Part shown: piece by piece, positions 18,201 through 26,334 of the stretch
How the letters are laid out: every line of letters begins with the position of its first letter
Numbering within the stretch: the stretch's first letter is position 1
Assembly: GCF_030409505.1 (NCBI RefSeq)
Contig: NZ_JAUFPZ010000002.1
Location: 434,001-498,000, forward strand
Reading direction: 5' to 3'
Source: Zunongwangia endophytica
Lineage (GTDB): Bacteria > Bacteroidota > Bacteroidia > Flavobacteriales > Flavobacteriaceae
DNA: 64,000 bases
Notes under the pieces: model-generated
Told to the model about the DNA's origin: nothing
The model's database searches: none
What the model saw: the letters and a program-made list of their open reading frames with translations, nothing else
Made by a program: the position numbers and the translations under genes

Positions 18201-18938
18201 GTAGATATTTCTGAACTGAAAACAGTGCAGGACGAATTAGAACAGCAAAAAAAGGATCTCCAAAGAGCGAATCATGATTTAGAGCAGTTCGTTTCTATAT
18301 GCTCTCATGACCTTCAGGAACCATTGAGTACAATTAAGTTTGGTAGTGATATTCTTGGTAAAATTTATTCTGATAAATTAGATCAAAAAGGTAAAGATTA
18401 TATTCAATACATAGATGAAGCCTCCGATCGTCTTTCAGCACAGATAAAAGCTTTGCTAGAACACTCTAGAATTGGTAGAAATACCAAGAAGAAAATGGTC
18501 GATACCAGAGAACTTGCTGAAGTTGTAAAATATGATCTCACTAAGAGAATAAAAGATACCAACGCAAAAGTTCATATAGGTAGTTTACCAAAATTGAAGG
18601 TATTTGAAGTAGAGATGCGATTGCTTTTCCAAAACCTGCTGAGTAACGCTTTAAAATATTGTGCGAAAGATAAAACACCAGAAGTTCGAATTTCCGCTTA
18701 TCAGGAAGACGAATATTGGGTGTTTTCTGTAATGGATAATGGAATTGGAATTTCTGAAGAAGATCAGAAGAATATTTTTACAATCTTCAACCGAGTTCCT
18801 ACCGAAGAAAAATATGAAGGTACAGGTGTTGGACTTGCCCATGTTCATAAAATTGTGATACTTCACGGAGGTACCATTTGGGTAGATTCACAACCAGGAG
18901 TAGGAAGTACCTTTTATTTCAAAATTAAAGCGAAGTAG
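15276..18938 (+). CDS. CheB-CheR-PAS-histidine kinase fusion protein
   Basis: A 1220-aa cytoplasmic signalling protein. Order: CheB-type methylesterase domain (about 22-205, with GASAGGLEAL, QHLSPDHKS and SGTGSDGTRG supplying Ser, His and Asp); CheR-type methyltransferase (about 215-485, SAM motif WDVACSTGEEAYSLAM); a linker; a coiled coil at about 668-728 built of seven-residue NEELQ units; PAS domains at about 740-850 and 865-990; a HisKA domain with His1011 (SHDLQEPL) and an HATPase to the end. It has no receiver domain. The CheB and CheR active-site motifs look intact, but no chemoreceptor gene is nearby, so the methylation target is unknown. It ends directly against the phytochrome gene (0 nt gap), which suggests joint action in light signalling. 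Confidence 0.92.
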   Translation: MTRNNKLTTQKVKQINSKDVESRIIAVGASAGGLEALKAFFGGLPEEDNNTYVVVQHLSPDHKSMMGELLEKSTNLPIKQIQDGTTIEDKTIYLIPPKSNLLVEDGVLKLVKKPERAHLNLPIDMFMDSLAEYKKNKAVAIILSGTGSDGTRGIRAIKSNDGMVMVQDPNQSKFDGMPKSAIQTGLVDYILPVEEMGEELRKFINAPLIFDIENHDVEFDQKTLSKILNLIDEKTGLDFREYKYSTLARRVARRVNVCGCGSLEEYYDTLLHNDKEIPMLYREFLIGVTNFFRDERVWEIIADDIIPELVESKTNNDILKVWDVACSTGEEAYSLAMLIYEEMQRQDKVLEVKIFATDISQEHLDIGSAGIYSESVVANVDDKFLKKFFVKKSDGYQIVEKIRRMVIFSKHNIIKNPPFSNMDAVFCRNLLIYFQASIQKKTMDVLHYSLKEYGFLVLGTSESVTSHKDSFEDISRKWKIFRNVHPRSRIRTRSLKSTTGRQQPEQEDNHKTPQYRDSRGNNNSKQKFVKELNDAIMEQFGAASVYVDSEFNIMEAVGEFRKYANLPISGFTTNLIEMLNKDLKHVVQSTTKKAAKENKRVVYHDAIVKEGEDRLIKMDIVVKPFKPKNLDNENNFVLTFIEKEVQEEDTIEVEQITISGRTQEYIVELEEELKRTKEELQTSLEEIETSNEELQAANEELLASNEELQSTNEELQSVNEEINTVNAENIQKMDDLAQLNADMNNLLESTNIGTIFLDSDLRIRKFTPAIKKHFSLINSDVGRPIDNFTTNFGVNRGKGLVDRCHKVMETNNTLERNILSKEGRNYLQRISPFRNSEDNTEGIVITFVDIESLQKAKNKLLASERRFKSFYEEDPVLHFSVDPKTSEIVQCNQEAVEKLEYDSKDDIIGKPIYELYEDESKLRALRLNKLFQEKGELKNVEQEMVTKNGRVVPVIMNSTVELDENGNGITNRFTCVDISELKTVQDELEQQKKDLQRANHDLEQFVSICSHDLQEPLSTIKFGSDILGKIYSDKLDQKGKDYIQYIDEASDRLSAQIKALLEHSRIGRNTKKKMVDTRELAEVVKYDLTKRIKDTNAKVHIGSLPKLKVFEVEMRLLFQNLLSNALKYCAKDKTPEVRISAYQEDEYWVFSVMDNGIGISEEDQKNIFTIFNRVPTEEKYEGTGVGLAHVHKIVILHGGTIWVDSQPGVGSTFYFKIKAK

Positions 18939-21164
18939 ATGGCGAGAGGCGCATATAGCGAACAGGAAATAACTATTACAAATTGCGATCGTGAACCTAT
19001 ACATATAATAGGAAAAGCACAAGAACATGGTGTTATCATGATTTGTGATATGGATACTCTAAGTGTTTCGCAATGCAGTGAAAATGTCGAAAACATTCTT
19101 GGGTTTAATCATGAATCCATTTTAGGTGAACCTTTAAAACAGGTTTTGCCTAAAAAAGTAGCTAAATCTTTTAAGCGAAAATTAAAAAATAATGAAAGCC
19201 TTCTACCGGAAAAATTCAAAGTAGGAGATCAAAAATTTATATGCATTCCTTCTATATCTCAAGAGCTCTTAATTCTTGATATAGAACCCTCAGGGAAGTC
19301 TTTAGATCCAGTTCGTTTTCAGGAACAACTTACTAAAATTTTAACCGAGCTTAATGATGCAGAATCTGTAAACGATATGTGCCAACAGGCTGCGTTGCTT
19401 GTGAAACACTTGTTCGATTACGATCGCATTATGATCTATAAATTCGATGAGGATTGGAATGGTGAAGTTGTAGCAGAAGTTAAGGAGCCAGACCTGGATA
19501 GTTGGTTAGGCTTACATTATCCTGCAACCGATATTCCAAAACCCGCACGTGATATTTTTATGAAGCAGGGTGTTCGTATTATTAGTGATGTCAATTATAA
19601 GGCCTCGCCTATAATTCCGGAAATTTCTCCAATAACAGGACAACCTTCAGATATATCTAGTTCAGAATTGCGTGCTGTTTCTCCAATTCATATTGAATAT
19701 CTTCAAAATATGAATGTAGCAGCTTCTCTAACTGCTGCAATCATACTTAATGGAGAATTATGGGGATTAGTTGCGTGTCACAACGCTACACCAAAATTTA
19801 TAAATTATCATCAAAGGCAATCTTGCTTGTTTTTAACTCAGGTTTTTTCAAACAAACTCGCATTAAAAACAACTAATTTATTTTTAGACAAAACTTCAGC
19901 TTCCAATGAGATTCGCAAAAAGTTAGTTTTGCAGATGACGTCAATACATAATATTGTCGATGCGCTCTGTAAGTTCGAACCAGCTTTTACTGATATTGTA
20001 GATTGTGGAGGTGGAGCTATTGTTAAAGGTGGGGAGCTATGTACTTACGGAGATACACCTGCGATAAGTGAAATTGTACAATTGTGTAATAATTTTTTAG
20101 TAAATAAAGGAACTTATTTTTCCTCTAAATCTTTATCTAATGTTTATCCGGAAGCTAGTAAATTTAAAGATAAAGCTTCAGGAATTCTTAGTACACGATT
20201 TGGTGATGAAAAAGAGGATTATATTATTTGGTTTAGACCAGAAGCTAAAGAAACTGTTAGTTGGGGTGGTAACCCAACTAAGCAAGGCTATATAAAAGAT
20301 GGTGTAGAATATCTTACACCACGAAAGTCTTTTGAGCGATGGGCCGAAAAAGTTTCAGGAATCGCCAAGCCTTGGGAGGAATACGATTATGAGGCCGTGA
20401 GTAAGTTACGCGAAAGCATAATCCATATTTTGGTTAAAAAGCAAAAAGATGAAATTTACTCGCTAAATGACAGATTGGTAGATGCGAATAAAGAACTGGA
20501 GGCTTTTAGTTATAGTGTATCTCACGATTTACGAGCTCCTTTAAGAGGCATCGATGGTTACGCCAGAATCTTAAAAGATCACTACATGGATCGCTTAGAC
20601 GATTATAGTAAAAAGGCGGTTAATACCATCGTAAGATCGGCAGGAGAAATGGATACGATGATTGATGATATCCTGTCATACTCCAAAGTAGGACAAACTC
20701 AGTTATCTAAGCAGCTATTATCGATAAAGCAGATTGCTGCCAATGCAATTGAAGCGCAGAATGCCGAAAATAATTATCCTAACACTTCAATAAAATTAGA
20801 TGAAAATCTGCCTAAAGCTGTTGGTGATCGCCGCATGATTTCCCAGTTGATTAATAATCTAATAAGTAATGCTTTAAAATATAGCAGCAAAGAAGAATAT
20901 CCGGCAGTAGAAATAAGCTTTTTTAGAGAGAAAGAACAAAATGTCTATTTTATTAAAGATAATGGCGTAGGTTTTGATCCTAAACATCAAGAGAAAATTT
21001 TCGAATTATTCTCTAGAGTTGCTTCCAAAGATTATATGGGATCGGGTATAGGTCTTTCTATTGCTAAAAAAGTGGTAGACAAGCATAACGGGCAATTATG
21101 GGTAGAGACTGAACCTGGTAAAGGATCAACTTTCTTTTTTATTTTGCCCGATCTTGAAGAATAA
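18939..21164 (+). CDS. bphP: Bacteriophytochrome histidine kinase (biliverdin photoreceptor)
   Basis: A 741-aa red/far-red photoreceptor kinase. The PAS domain opens with NCDREPIHIIGKAQEHG; Cys16 in this signature is the expected thioether attachment site for biliverdin. The GAF domain follows with the phytochrome DIP motif in YPATDIPKPAR (about residue 198). The PHY domain carries the tongue motifs WGGNPTK and PRKSF at about 445-465. The output is HisKA with phospho-acceptor His529 (SVSHDLRAPLRG) and an HATPase domain ending at the C terminus. It starts immediately after the CheB-CheR-kinase stop. A stand-alone receiver and a heme oxygenase follow in the same operon, giving chromophore supply and phosphotransfer partner. 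Confidence 0.95.
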   Translation: MARGAYSEQEITITNCDREPIHIIGKAQEHGVIMICDMDTLSVSQCSENVENILGFNHESILGEPLKQVLPKKVAKSFKRKLKNNESLLPEKFKVGDQKFICIPSISQELLILDIEPSGKSLDPVRFQEQLTKILTELNDAESVNDMCQQAALLVKHLFDYDRIMIYKFDEDWNGEVVAEVKEPDLDSWLGLHYPATDIPKPARDIFMKQGVRIISDVNYKASPIIPEISPITGQPSDISSSELRAVSPIHIEYLQNMNVAASLTAAIILNGELWGLVACHNATPKFINYHQRQSCLFLTQVFSNKLALKTTNLFLDKTSASNEIRKKLVLQMTSIHNIVDALCKFEPAFTDIVDCGGGAIVKGGELCTYGDTPAISEIVQLCNNFLVNKGTYFSSKSLSNVYPEASKFKDKASGILSTRFGDEKEDYIIWFRPEAKETVSWGGNPTKQGYIKDGVEYLTPRKSFERWAEKVSGIAKPWEEYDYEAVSKLRESIIHILVKKQKDEIYSLNDRLVDANKELEAFSYSVSHDLRAPLRGIDGYARILKDHYMDRLDDYSKKAVNTIVRSAGEMDTMIDDILSYSKVGQTQLSKQLLSIKQIAANAIEAQNAENNYPNTSIKLDENLPKAVGDRRMISQLINNLISNALKYSSKEEYPAVEISFFREKEQNVYFIKDNGVGFDPKHQEKIFELFSRVASKDYMGSGIGLSIAKKVVDKHNGQLWVETEPGKGSTFFFILPDLEE

Positions 21165-21219
21165 AGATTTATTGAAATCTATTTTGTATTTTTCCACACA
21201 AATTAAACAAATTTGTTAA

Positions 21220-21783
21220 ATGATTACGACGGCGCTAAAGATTTTGTTGGTAGAGGATTATGACGTTGATGCAGATCTTATTACCATGCAGATTAATAAA
21301 ATTGTTGAAAATTCTGAAATTGAAGTAGTAGATAACGTAGAGGATTGCAAAAATAAACTTCACAATTTTGTTCCAGATGTGGTAATATCAGACTATAATC
21401 TACCTACATGTACTGGTCTAGATATACTTAAGTTAACTAAAAGTTTTGATGATAGCCTTCCTTTTATATTTGTGACAGGAACTATCGACGATGATGAGCT
21501 TGCGGCAAATACCATTCTCTCTGGAGCTTCAGGGTTTATACTTAAGAAGAATATGAATATCTTAAGTGAAAAGCTGAAACCGCTGCTTAAAAAAGTAGTT
21601 TTTAATATGCTGGAGCAGGAAGAATTGCGTGAAAAAATTAGAAAAAATAAAATCGCGGTTAATCAAATCTACCAGTATCTAAATGAGATGAATGCTGAAA
21701 ATGATGAGCAACGTCTCAATATTAGTAAGATTAGAGCAAACATTGATAATATTACTTTAGATAATGATGCTAAAAACGCTTAG
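21220..21783 (+). CDS. Single-domain response regulator (phytochrome partner)
   Basis: A 187-aa protein with one receiver domain in the first 125 residues and a helical C-terminal tail but no DNA-binding or enzymatic output. The acidic pocket is in LLVEDYDVDAD, the phospho-acceptor is Asp58 (ISDYNLPTCTG), the conserved Thr is in FVTGT and the Lys in ILKKN. It resembles the Rcp1-type regulators paired with phytochromes. Its last 20 nt overlap the heme oxygenase start, so the two are probably translationally coupled. It could accept phosphate from either of the two kinases upstream. Confidence 0.9.
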   Translation: MITTALKILLVEDYDVDADLITMQINKIVENSEIEVVDNVEDCKNKLHNFVPDVVISDYNLPTCTGLDILKLTKSFDDSLPFIFVTGTIDDDELAANTILSGASGFILKKNMNILSEKLKPLLKKVVFNMLEQEELREKIRKNKIAVNQIYQYLNEMNAENDEQRLNISKIRANIDNITLDNDAKNA

Positions 21784-22330
21784 AGAAGAAACTTCAGATT
21801 TACATAAAGAGATCGAAAGCGATAATGCCGCTGGTCTTATCATGGATCATAGCATCACCTTAGAAGGTTATAAAACGCTTTTACTTCAGAATTTTTTAGC
21901 CTATAGAGTGGTTGAAGATGAGATTAAGCCTTTTTATTCTGAATTTTCTACAGACAAAAGTGAGCGTTTAGCTGAAGACTTAGAAGCACTTGATGTAGAA
22001 TTTGAATCTGCTTTGAGTTATTTTAAAGACGATTTTAGGTGTAAAGATAAGATTGAAGCTTTAGGAGCCTCTTATGTTTTAGAAGGATCGGCTATGGGCG
22101 GAATGCTTATTGCAAAAGAACTTCAGAATTGCCAGCATCTAAATATGATCTCTAAGCATCATTTTTTTAATGGAGACAGAAAAAATGTGGAAGGCTGGAA
22201 ACAATTCATGAAAAAAGTGAATTCAGAAGAATTTTCAGAAGATCAAATTAAGAAAGCTACTACTAAAGCTCAGGAAACCTTTCGATTTTTTGGAAAAGTT
22301 TTCAATTACAATCCTCAATTTTCGGTTTAA
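21764..22330 (+). CDS. bphO: Biliverdin-producing heme oxygenase
   Basis: A 188-aa heme oxygenase of the BphO type, which opens heme to biliverdin, the chromophore of the phytochrome two genes upstream. The N-terminal TLREETSDLHKEIE carries the proximal heme ligand, His14. The motif YVLEGSAMGG near residue 105 is characteristic of the family's distal helix. The ORF overlaps the response regulator by 20 nt; the start is either of two adjacent ATGs (21764 or 21767). Its location in the phytochrome operon supports chromophore synthesis over iron scavenging. Confidence 0.93.
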   Translation: MMLKTLREETSDLHKEIESDNAAGLIMDHSITLEGYKTLLLQNFLAYRVVEDEIKPFYSEFSTDKSERLAEDLEALDVEFESALSYFKDDFRCKDKIEALGASYVLEGSAMGGMLIAKELQNCQHLNMISKHHFFNGDRKNVEGWKQFMKKVNSEEFSEDQIKKATTKAQETFRFFGKVFNYNPQFSV

Positions 22331-22335
22331 AAAAG

Positions 22336-22376
22336 CCTAAATCTTTCAAATTATAAACTATTTGAGTAGGTTTAGG
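22336..22376 (+). other. Hairpin between bphO and the GGT gene
   Basis: CCTAAA (22336-22341) pairs with TTTAGG (22371-22376), and inside it TCAAAT pairs with ATTTGA. No T tract follows, so it is a doubtful terminator of the photosensory operon. Confidence 0.3.
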
Positions 22377-22393
22377 ATATAGATTTCCTATCC

Positions 22394-24115
22394 ATGAAAA
22401 ACCGACCGATCTCAAAAATTTTCCTTTTTAGTTTCTTACTTCAATCTGTTTTAGCGACTGCTCAAAGCGGGCGAATCCCTGTATCTTCTGAAAACGGAAT
22501 CGTAAGCAGTAGTCATCATTTAGCATCAAATGCAGGTGCAAAAATACTTGCCGAAGGTGGTAACGCTGTCGATGCTTCGATTGCGACAGCTTTTGCTTTA
22601 GCAGTAACTTTACCTTCCGCAGGAAATATTGGTGGAGGCGGTTTTATGATTTATCGTGGAAGTGACGGCACTGAAACAAGCTTTAATTTTCGAGAAAAAG
22701 CGCCCTTAGCTGCAACCGAAACCATGTATTTGGATGAAAACGGAAAGGTCAAAAACAATACGAATCATGAAGGCTTATTGGCAGTTGGCGTGCCAGGTAC
22801 TGTGGCAGGACTTTGGAAAGCTCATCAAAAATATGGAAAATCAGATTGGAAAGATCTTTTAAAACCTGCGCTCAAATTGGCAAAAAAAGGTTTTCCCGTA
22901 AATGAAGATATGCAATGGTTTTTTGAAGGTCTAAAAGAGCATCAAGAAGAATATGCGAGTACCGCTAAAGTTTTCCTGAAGAAGAATGGCGAGATCTATA
23001 AGAATGGTGAAATTCTTATTCAGAAGGATTTATTTAAAACATTAAAAAGAATCCAAAAGAAAGGGGCTGAAGGTTTCTACAAAGGTAAAACAGCAGAATT
23101 GCTCACTGATTTTATGGCTAAAAATGGCGGAATAATTACTGATGAAGATTTAGTGAAATATGAAGCTGAAGAAATGCAGCCTATTAAAGGAACGTATCGT
23201 GATTATGAAATTATCGGAATGCCGCCGCCAAGTTCGGGTGGGGTAGCGGTGATAGAAATGCTGAATATTCTTGAAGGTTATAATATGACCGAATTTGGGC
23301 AAAATTCTGCAAATTCTTTACATGTAATTACCGAAGCAATGCGACGCGCTTTTGCAGATCGTGCGATGTTTTTAGGAGACTCCAACTTCAATCCTAATAT
23401 GCCTTTATCTAAATTGACTTCTAAGAATTATGCTGAAAAATTGAGAAACTCGATTCAAATGGAAATTGCTTCGAAAAGTGATTCAGCGAATTTCAATAAA
23501 GCTCATTTAAAACATGAAAGTAAAGAAACAACACATATTTCTGTAGTCGATAAAGACGGCAATGCTGTATCGATGACCTATACTTTAGAGCAAAGTTATG
23601 GTTCTAAACATGTTGTAGAAGGCGCTGGTTTTCTGCTGAATAATGAGATGGGAGATTTTAATCCAATTCCGGGGTATACCAACGCTAAAGGTTTAATTGG
23701 TACCGATCCTAATTTAATTGCGCCAGAAAAACGAATGCTGTCTAGTATGAGTCCTACGATAGTTGCTAAAAACGGAAAGACAGTTTTAGTGATTGGAAGT
23801 CCCGGTGGAAGAACAATCATAAATACCGTGTTGCAGGTTATATTAAATACGATCGATTACAATTTGGATATTGCAAAAGCTATTGAGTCACCAAGAATTC
23901 ATCATCAATGGTTGCCTGATACAACTTATTTTGAAGAATGGGGATTTTCACCGGATACTAAAAGAATTTATGAAGAAATGGGACATGAAATAGATAGCCG
24001 TAGCACTCAGGGAAGAGCTATGGGAATTTATATTGATCCTGAAACCGGAATGCGCTACGGAGCGGCAGATTCCAGAAGTTACAATGGAGCAGCAGCTATT
24101 GAAATTCAAGATTAG
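22394..24115 (+). CDS. ggt: Gamma-glutamyltransferase (glutathione hydrolase)
   Basis: A 573-aa N-terminal-nucleophile hydrolase that removes the gamma-glutamyl group from glutathione and similar peptides in the periplasm. A signal peptide ends around ATAQS (residue 24). The precursor should cleave itself before Thr379, the nucleophile in the family motif TTHISVVDKDGNAVS, giving large and small subunits. The oxyanion-hole motif appears as MLSSMSPT and the C-terminal GSPGGRTI is conserved. It ends 5 nt from the convergent pseudouridine synthase gene, with no terminator between them. Confidence 0.94.
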   Translation: MKNRPISKIFLFSFLLQSVLATAQSGRIPVSSENGIVSSSHHLASNAGAKILAEGGNAVDASIATAFALAVTLPSAGNIGGGGFMIYRGSDGTETSFNFREKAPLAATETMYLDENGKVKNNTNHEGLLAVGVPGTVAGLWKAHQKYGKSDWKDLLKPALKLAKKGFPVNEDMQWFFEGLKEHQEEYASTAKVFLKKNGEIYKNGEILIQKDLFKTLKRIQKKGAEGFYKGKTAELLTDFMAKNGGIITDEDLVKYEAEEMQPIKGTYRDYEIIGMPPPSSGGVAVIEMLNILEGYNMTEFGQNSANSLHVITEAMRRAFADRAMFLGDSNFNPNMPLSKLTSKNYAEKLRNSIQMEIASKSDSANFNKAHLKHESKETTHISVVDKDGNAVSMTYTLEQSYGSKHVVEGAGFLLNNEMGDFNPIPGYTNAKGLIGTDPNLIAPEKRMLSSMSPTIVAKNGKTVLVIGSPGGRTIINTVLQVILNTIDYNLDIAKAIESPRIHHQWLPDTTYFEEWGFSPDTKRIYEEMGHEIDSRSTQGRAMGIYIDPETGMRYGAADSRSYNGAAAIEIQD

Positions 24116-24120
24116 CCAAT

Positions 24121-24693
24121 TTAGCTATCAAATTTTTTAAGATCAATCACTTCGCCACTATCCATTTGATTCAACTTTTCGTTGCCTATGCGAACTCGAA
24201 CTAAACGGAGTGTAGGAAAGCCAACCACCGCAGTCATTTTTTTAACCTGGCGGAATTTTCCTTCCGTTAGAGTTATCGAAACCCAACTTGTTGGTCCGTG
24301 ACGCTCGTCTCTAATTTTCTTAGCGCGCTCAGGAAAAACAGGACGATTTTCTAATTTGTAAGCTTTGCAGGGAAGGGTTAGATATTTTGCACCGTTTATA
24401 CTTATTTCTACACCTTGTTTCAATAATTCAACAGCTTCTTCAGAAATATCTCCATCAACCTGAACGTAGTATTCTTTCTCTACGCCACCACCGGTAATTC
24501 TGGCGCTTTCCTTGCCATCGGTGGTTAGAAATAATAAGCCTTCAGAATCTTGATCTAATCTTCCTACAGCCATCGTTTCTTCCGGGAAATTTCCAAGTTC
24601 ACCCAACAATTTTTTCTTTTTTCTAGGTTTTTCGTTGGTGATAAACTGGCTAAGGTAGCCGTAAGGTTTGTAGATTTTAAAATACCGATGCAT
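24121..24693 (-). CDS. RsuA/RluB/RluE-family pseudouridine synthase
   Basis: A 190-aa rRNA pseudouridine synthase. The family signature GRLDQDSEGLLFLT holds the catalytic Asp, about residue 44. The start MHRYFKIYKPYG goes straight into the catalytic domain with no S4 RNA-binding domain, as in RluE, which modifies 23S rRNA. The middle motif KEYYVQVDG and the C-terminal KFRQVKKM are also conserved. RluE is the likeliest match, but the target nucleotide cannot be read from sequence. Confidence 0.87.
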   Translation of the reverse strand: MHRYFKIYKPYGYLSQFITNEKPRKKKKLLGELGNFPEETMAVGRLDQDSEGLLFLTTDGKESARITGGGVEKEYYVQVDGDISEEAVELLKQGVEISINGAKYLTLPCKAYKLENRPVFPERAKKIRDERHGPTSWVSITLTEGKFRQVKKMTAVVGFPTLRLVRVRIGNEKLNQMDSGEVIDLKKFDS

Positions 24694-24755
24694 AAGAAAT
24701 ATTTTCTGAGACGAAAATAGACAATCTTGCTTAGAATTTTTAAAAGAGTAATGCG

Positions 24756-25253
24756 CTACTCGGTTTTGTTTAGGTATTTTTTAGAACGCTCATTAAAATC
24801 AGCTTGCTCAATGTTATTTTCAAGAATGGCTAAGTGATCGAAAATCGCTTTGCTATGATTCATGATTTCTTTTACAGCTTCATCACCGGCATCCCAATGT
24901 TGCTGCATTTCAGGCAATTTTACTTGTGCCTTTTTTGAAAGTCGAAGTAGGTGTTTCCTTTTATCTTTAGGATCTTTAACTGAATTGATATATCCTTTTT
25001 TCTTCATTTTATCAACCAGCTGAACAATTGCAGGGTGGGAGAGGTGTAGTTTTTCGGCGATTTCCATAACAGTTAGCTCCTCATATTTTTCTAACAGAAG
25101 AAAAATCATGTGCCAGTTTGGTTCAATTTCAAGACCATTATCACGATAAAATTGTCTTGTTGAATACAAAAAGGAATCACTAAGTCGTTTCAATCTACCG
25201 GTTAAACCGGCATAACTCATTTCAACCAAAAAATCATCATCCATAAACTCCAA
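24756..25253 (-). CDS. MarR-family transcriptional regulator
   Basis: A 165-aa winged-helix repressor. The DNA-binding domain runs from about residue 50 to 115 (LTVMEIAEKLHLSHPAIVQLVDKMKKKGYI, then the wing DPKDKRKHLLRLS). The start is the ATG at 25253 or the second at 25244. An exact GTAAG-N2-CTTAC palindrome lies 21 nt upstream, and two copies of the same site bracket the promoter of the next gene upstream, so it probably represses itself and that gene. The inducer is unknown. Confidence 0.87.
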   Translation of the reverse strand: MEFMDDDFLVEMSYAGLTGRLKRLSDSFLYSTRQFYRDNGLEIEPNWHMIFLLLEKYEELTVMEIAEKLHLSHPAIVQLVDKMKKKGYINSVKDPKDKRKHLLRLSKKAQVKLPEMQQHWDAGDEAVKEIMNHSKAIFDHLAILENNIEQADFNERSKKYLNKTE

Positions 25254-25273
25254 TTTAAAAACTAGCAGTAAAA

Positions 25274-25285
25274 GTAAGCACTTAC
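25274..25285 (-). promoter_or_regulatory. Predicted MarR operator (own promoter)
   Basis: GTAAG-CA-CTTAC, a palindrome with a 2-nt centre. On the minus strand it is the same 12-mer as the operator core at 25946-25957. TAAATCTG, a 7-of-8 match to the -7 box, lies just upstream, so the site covers the predicted RNA start. Confidence 0.6.
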
Positions 25286-25330
25286 ACAGATTTATTAAAG
25301 AAAAATGATAATCCCCTTAAATTATCCTAT

Positions 25331-25882
25331 TTATAGAAAATAGAACGGTCTTGTACTGCTGTTTTTATCATCCCTAAGAATCACATAATCTTTTTTAGAC
25401 CCTTCAAGATGCAAAAGCCCAATTGGATAATATTTGTAAAGATTCAATAAATCTTTTTCAGGTTGATTTTCATTTTTAGTATCAATAGTCACAATTAAGC
25501 GCTGTAGATCGAACTTTTCGAATATTCTTTCTACAGAAGATGTGATACTATTTTCACTTTCTTCTTTACTCAGATTAACATGCTCAAACAACGTAAATTT
25601 AATCTTAGCTTCTCTACCCTGGTTTATATTGGTCACACTCACAAAGCCAATAGTCTCTTCTTTACGTGACCAAAGCAAATGATAATTTTGAGTTTTTTTC
25701 TGCTCCAAATTAAGCTCTGCGCTTAAAAAGGTTAGTAGTTTACCTACGTATGGATCTGCTTGCTCGTTATTTTGAGCAACATGAGATGTTTTAGGTAAAA
25801 ACATAGATGCAATGTTGTTTAAATCCATCGCATTGAGTTCTTTAATGTCTAGTGCTAAGTTGTTTTTTCTTTCTAAGATCAT
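25331..25882 (-). CDS. GNAT-like acetyltransferase, probable MarR target
   Basis: A 183-aa soluble protein. The middle part has the strand order of GNAT acetyltransferases: LLWSRKEETIGFVSVTNI (strands 2-4), a helix with SITSSVERIFEKF, then LQRLIVTIDTKNE and a C-terminal GLLHLEGSKKDYVILRDD that looks like the end of a GNAT fold. The usual Q/RxxGxG/A acetyl-CoA loop is not clear, so the activity is uncertain. It lies upstream of the MarR gene on the same strand and its promoter is flanked by two copies of the MarR-type operator. Confidence 0.6.
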   Translation of the reverse strand: MILERKNNLALDIKELNAMDLNNIASMFLPKTSHVAQNNEQADPYVGKLLTFLSAELNLEQKKTQNYHLLWSRKEETIGFVSVTNINQGREAKIKFTLFEHVNLSKEESENSITSSVERIFEKFDLQRLIVTIDTKNENQPEKDLLNLYKYYPIGLLHLEGSKKDYVILRDDKNSSTRPFYFL

Positions 25883-25943
25883 AACTCATTTGTTTAAAAT
25901 TGTCTGTCTAATTTCTGGGCAAAATTTACTTTAAATAAATAAT

Positions 25944-25991
25944 GCGTAAGTGCTTACGCAAAAGTAGTCAAAAATATACGTAAGAGCTTAC
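25944..25991 (-). promoter_or_regulatory. Paired MarR operators and promoter of the GNAT-like gene
   Basis: GCGTAAG-TG-CTTACGC (25944-25959) and GTAAG-AG-CTTAC (25980-25991) have centres 34 bp apart. Between and overlapping them on the minus strand are two full -7 box matches, TACTTTTG (25966-25959) and TATTTTTG (25976-25969). Repressor bound to both sites would cover the start site and the -33 region. Confidence 0.65.
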
Positions 25992-26300
25992 ATTGTTATT
26001 TCGATTTAACTATTATTTAATATTACATCTTAAAATGAGTATATCGTAAATTTATTTACTTTTAGTGAATAGATTTTGATGATATCACAATGTTTATAAA
26101 TTTATCGAATATTAAATAATCTTGACATTTAGAGTAGGGCAGACTTTATTAAGGTTGGTAATTATGTTTTAGTTTTCTATTTGGATTTTTCTGATGCAAG
26201 TTTTTTCGAAAGACTTCATCGATGATAGCGAGGAATTGCCAAACAGTAATTTTAATAATGTTTTAGCATGAAAGATAAATCCACTTTTCAACTAAAGTAC
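25992..26300. other. Intergenic region with no recognised feature
   Basis: About 310 very AT-rich nt between the divergent GNAT-like and TetR genes. I see no ORF, repeat, RNA or palindrome here beyond the promoters at each end. Confidence 0.5.
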
Positions 26301-26322
26301 TATTTTTGTCTGAAATTAGACA
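26301..26322 (+). promoter_or_regulatory. -7 box and likely TetR operator
   Basis: TATTTTTG (26301-26308) matches TAnnTTTG fully. TGTCT-N6-AGACA (26307-26322) follows and would cover the RNA start, 12 nt before the TetR gene. The position suggests autorepression and control of the efflux genes behind it. Confidence 0.5.
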
Positions 26323-26334
26323 TTTTTATAATTT

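Noticed and set aside
22394..24115. Gamma-glutamyltransferase as a cephalosporin acylase
   Set aside because: Acylases share the fold, but the TTHISVVD motif and gene length fit ordinary gamma-glutamyltransferase.
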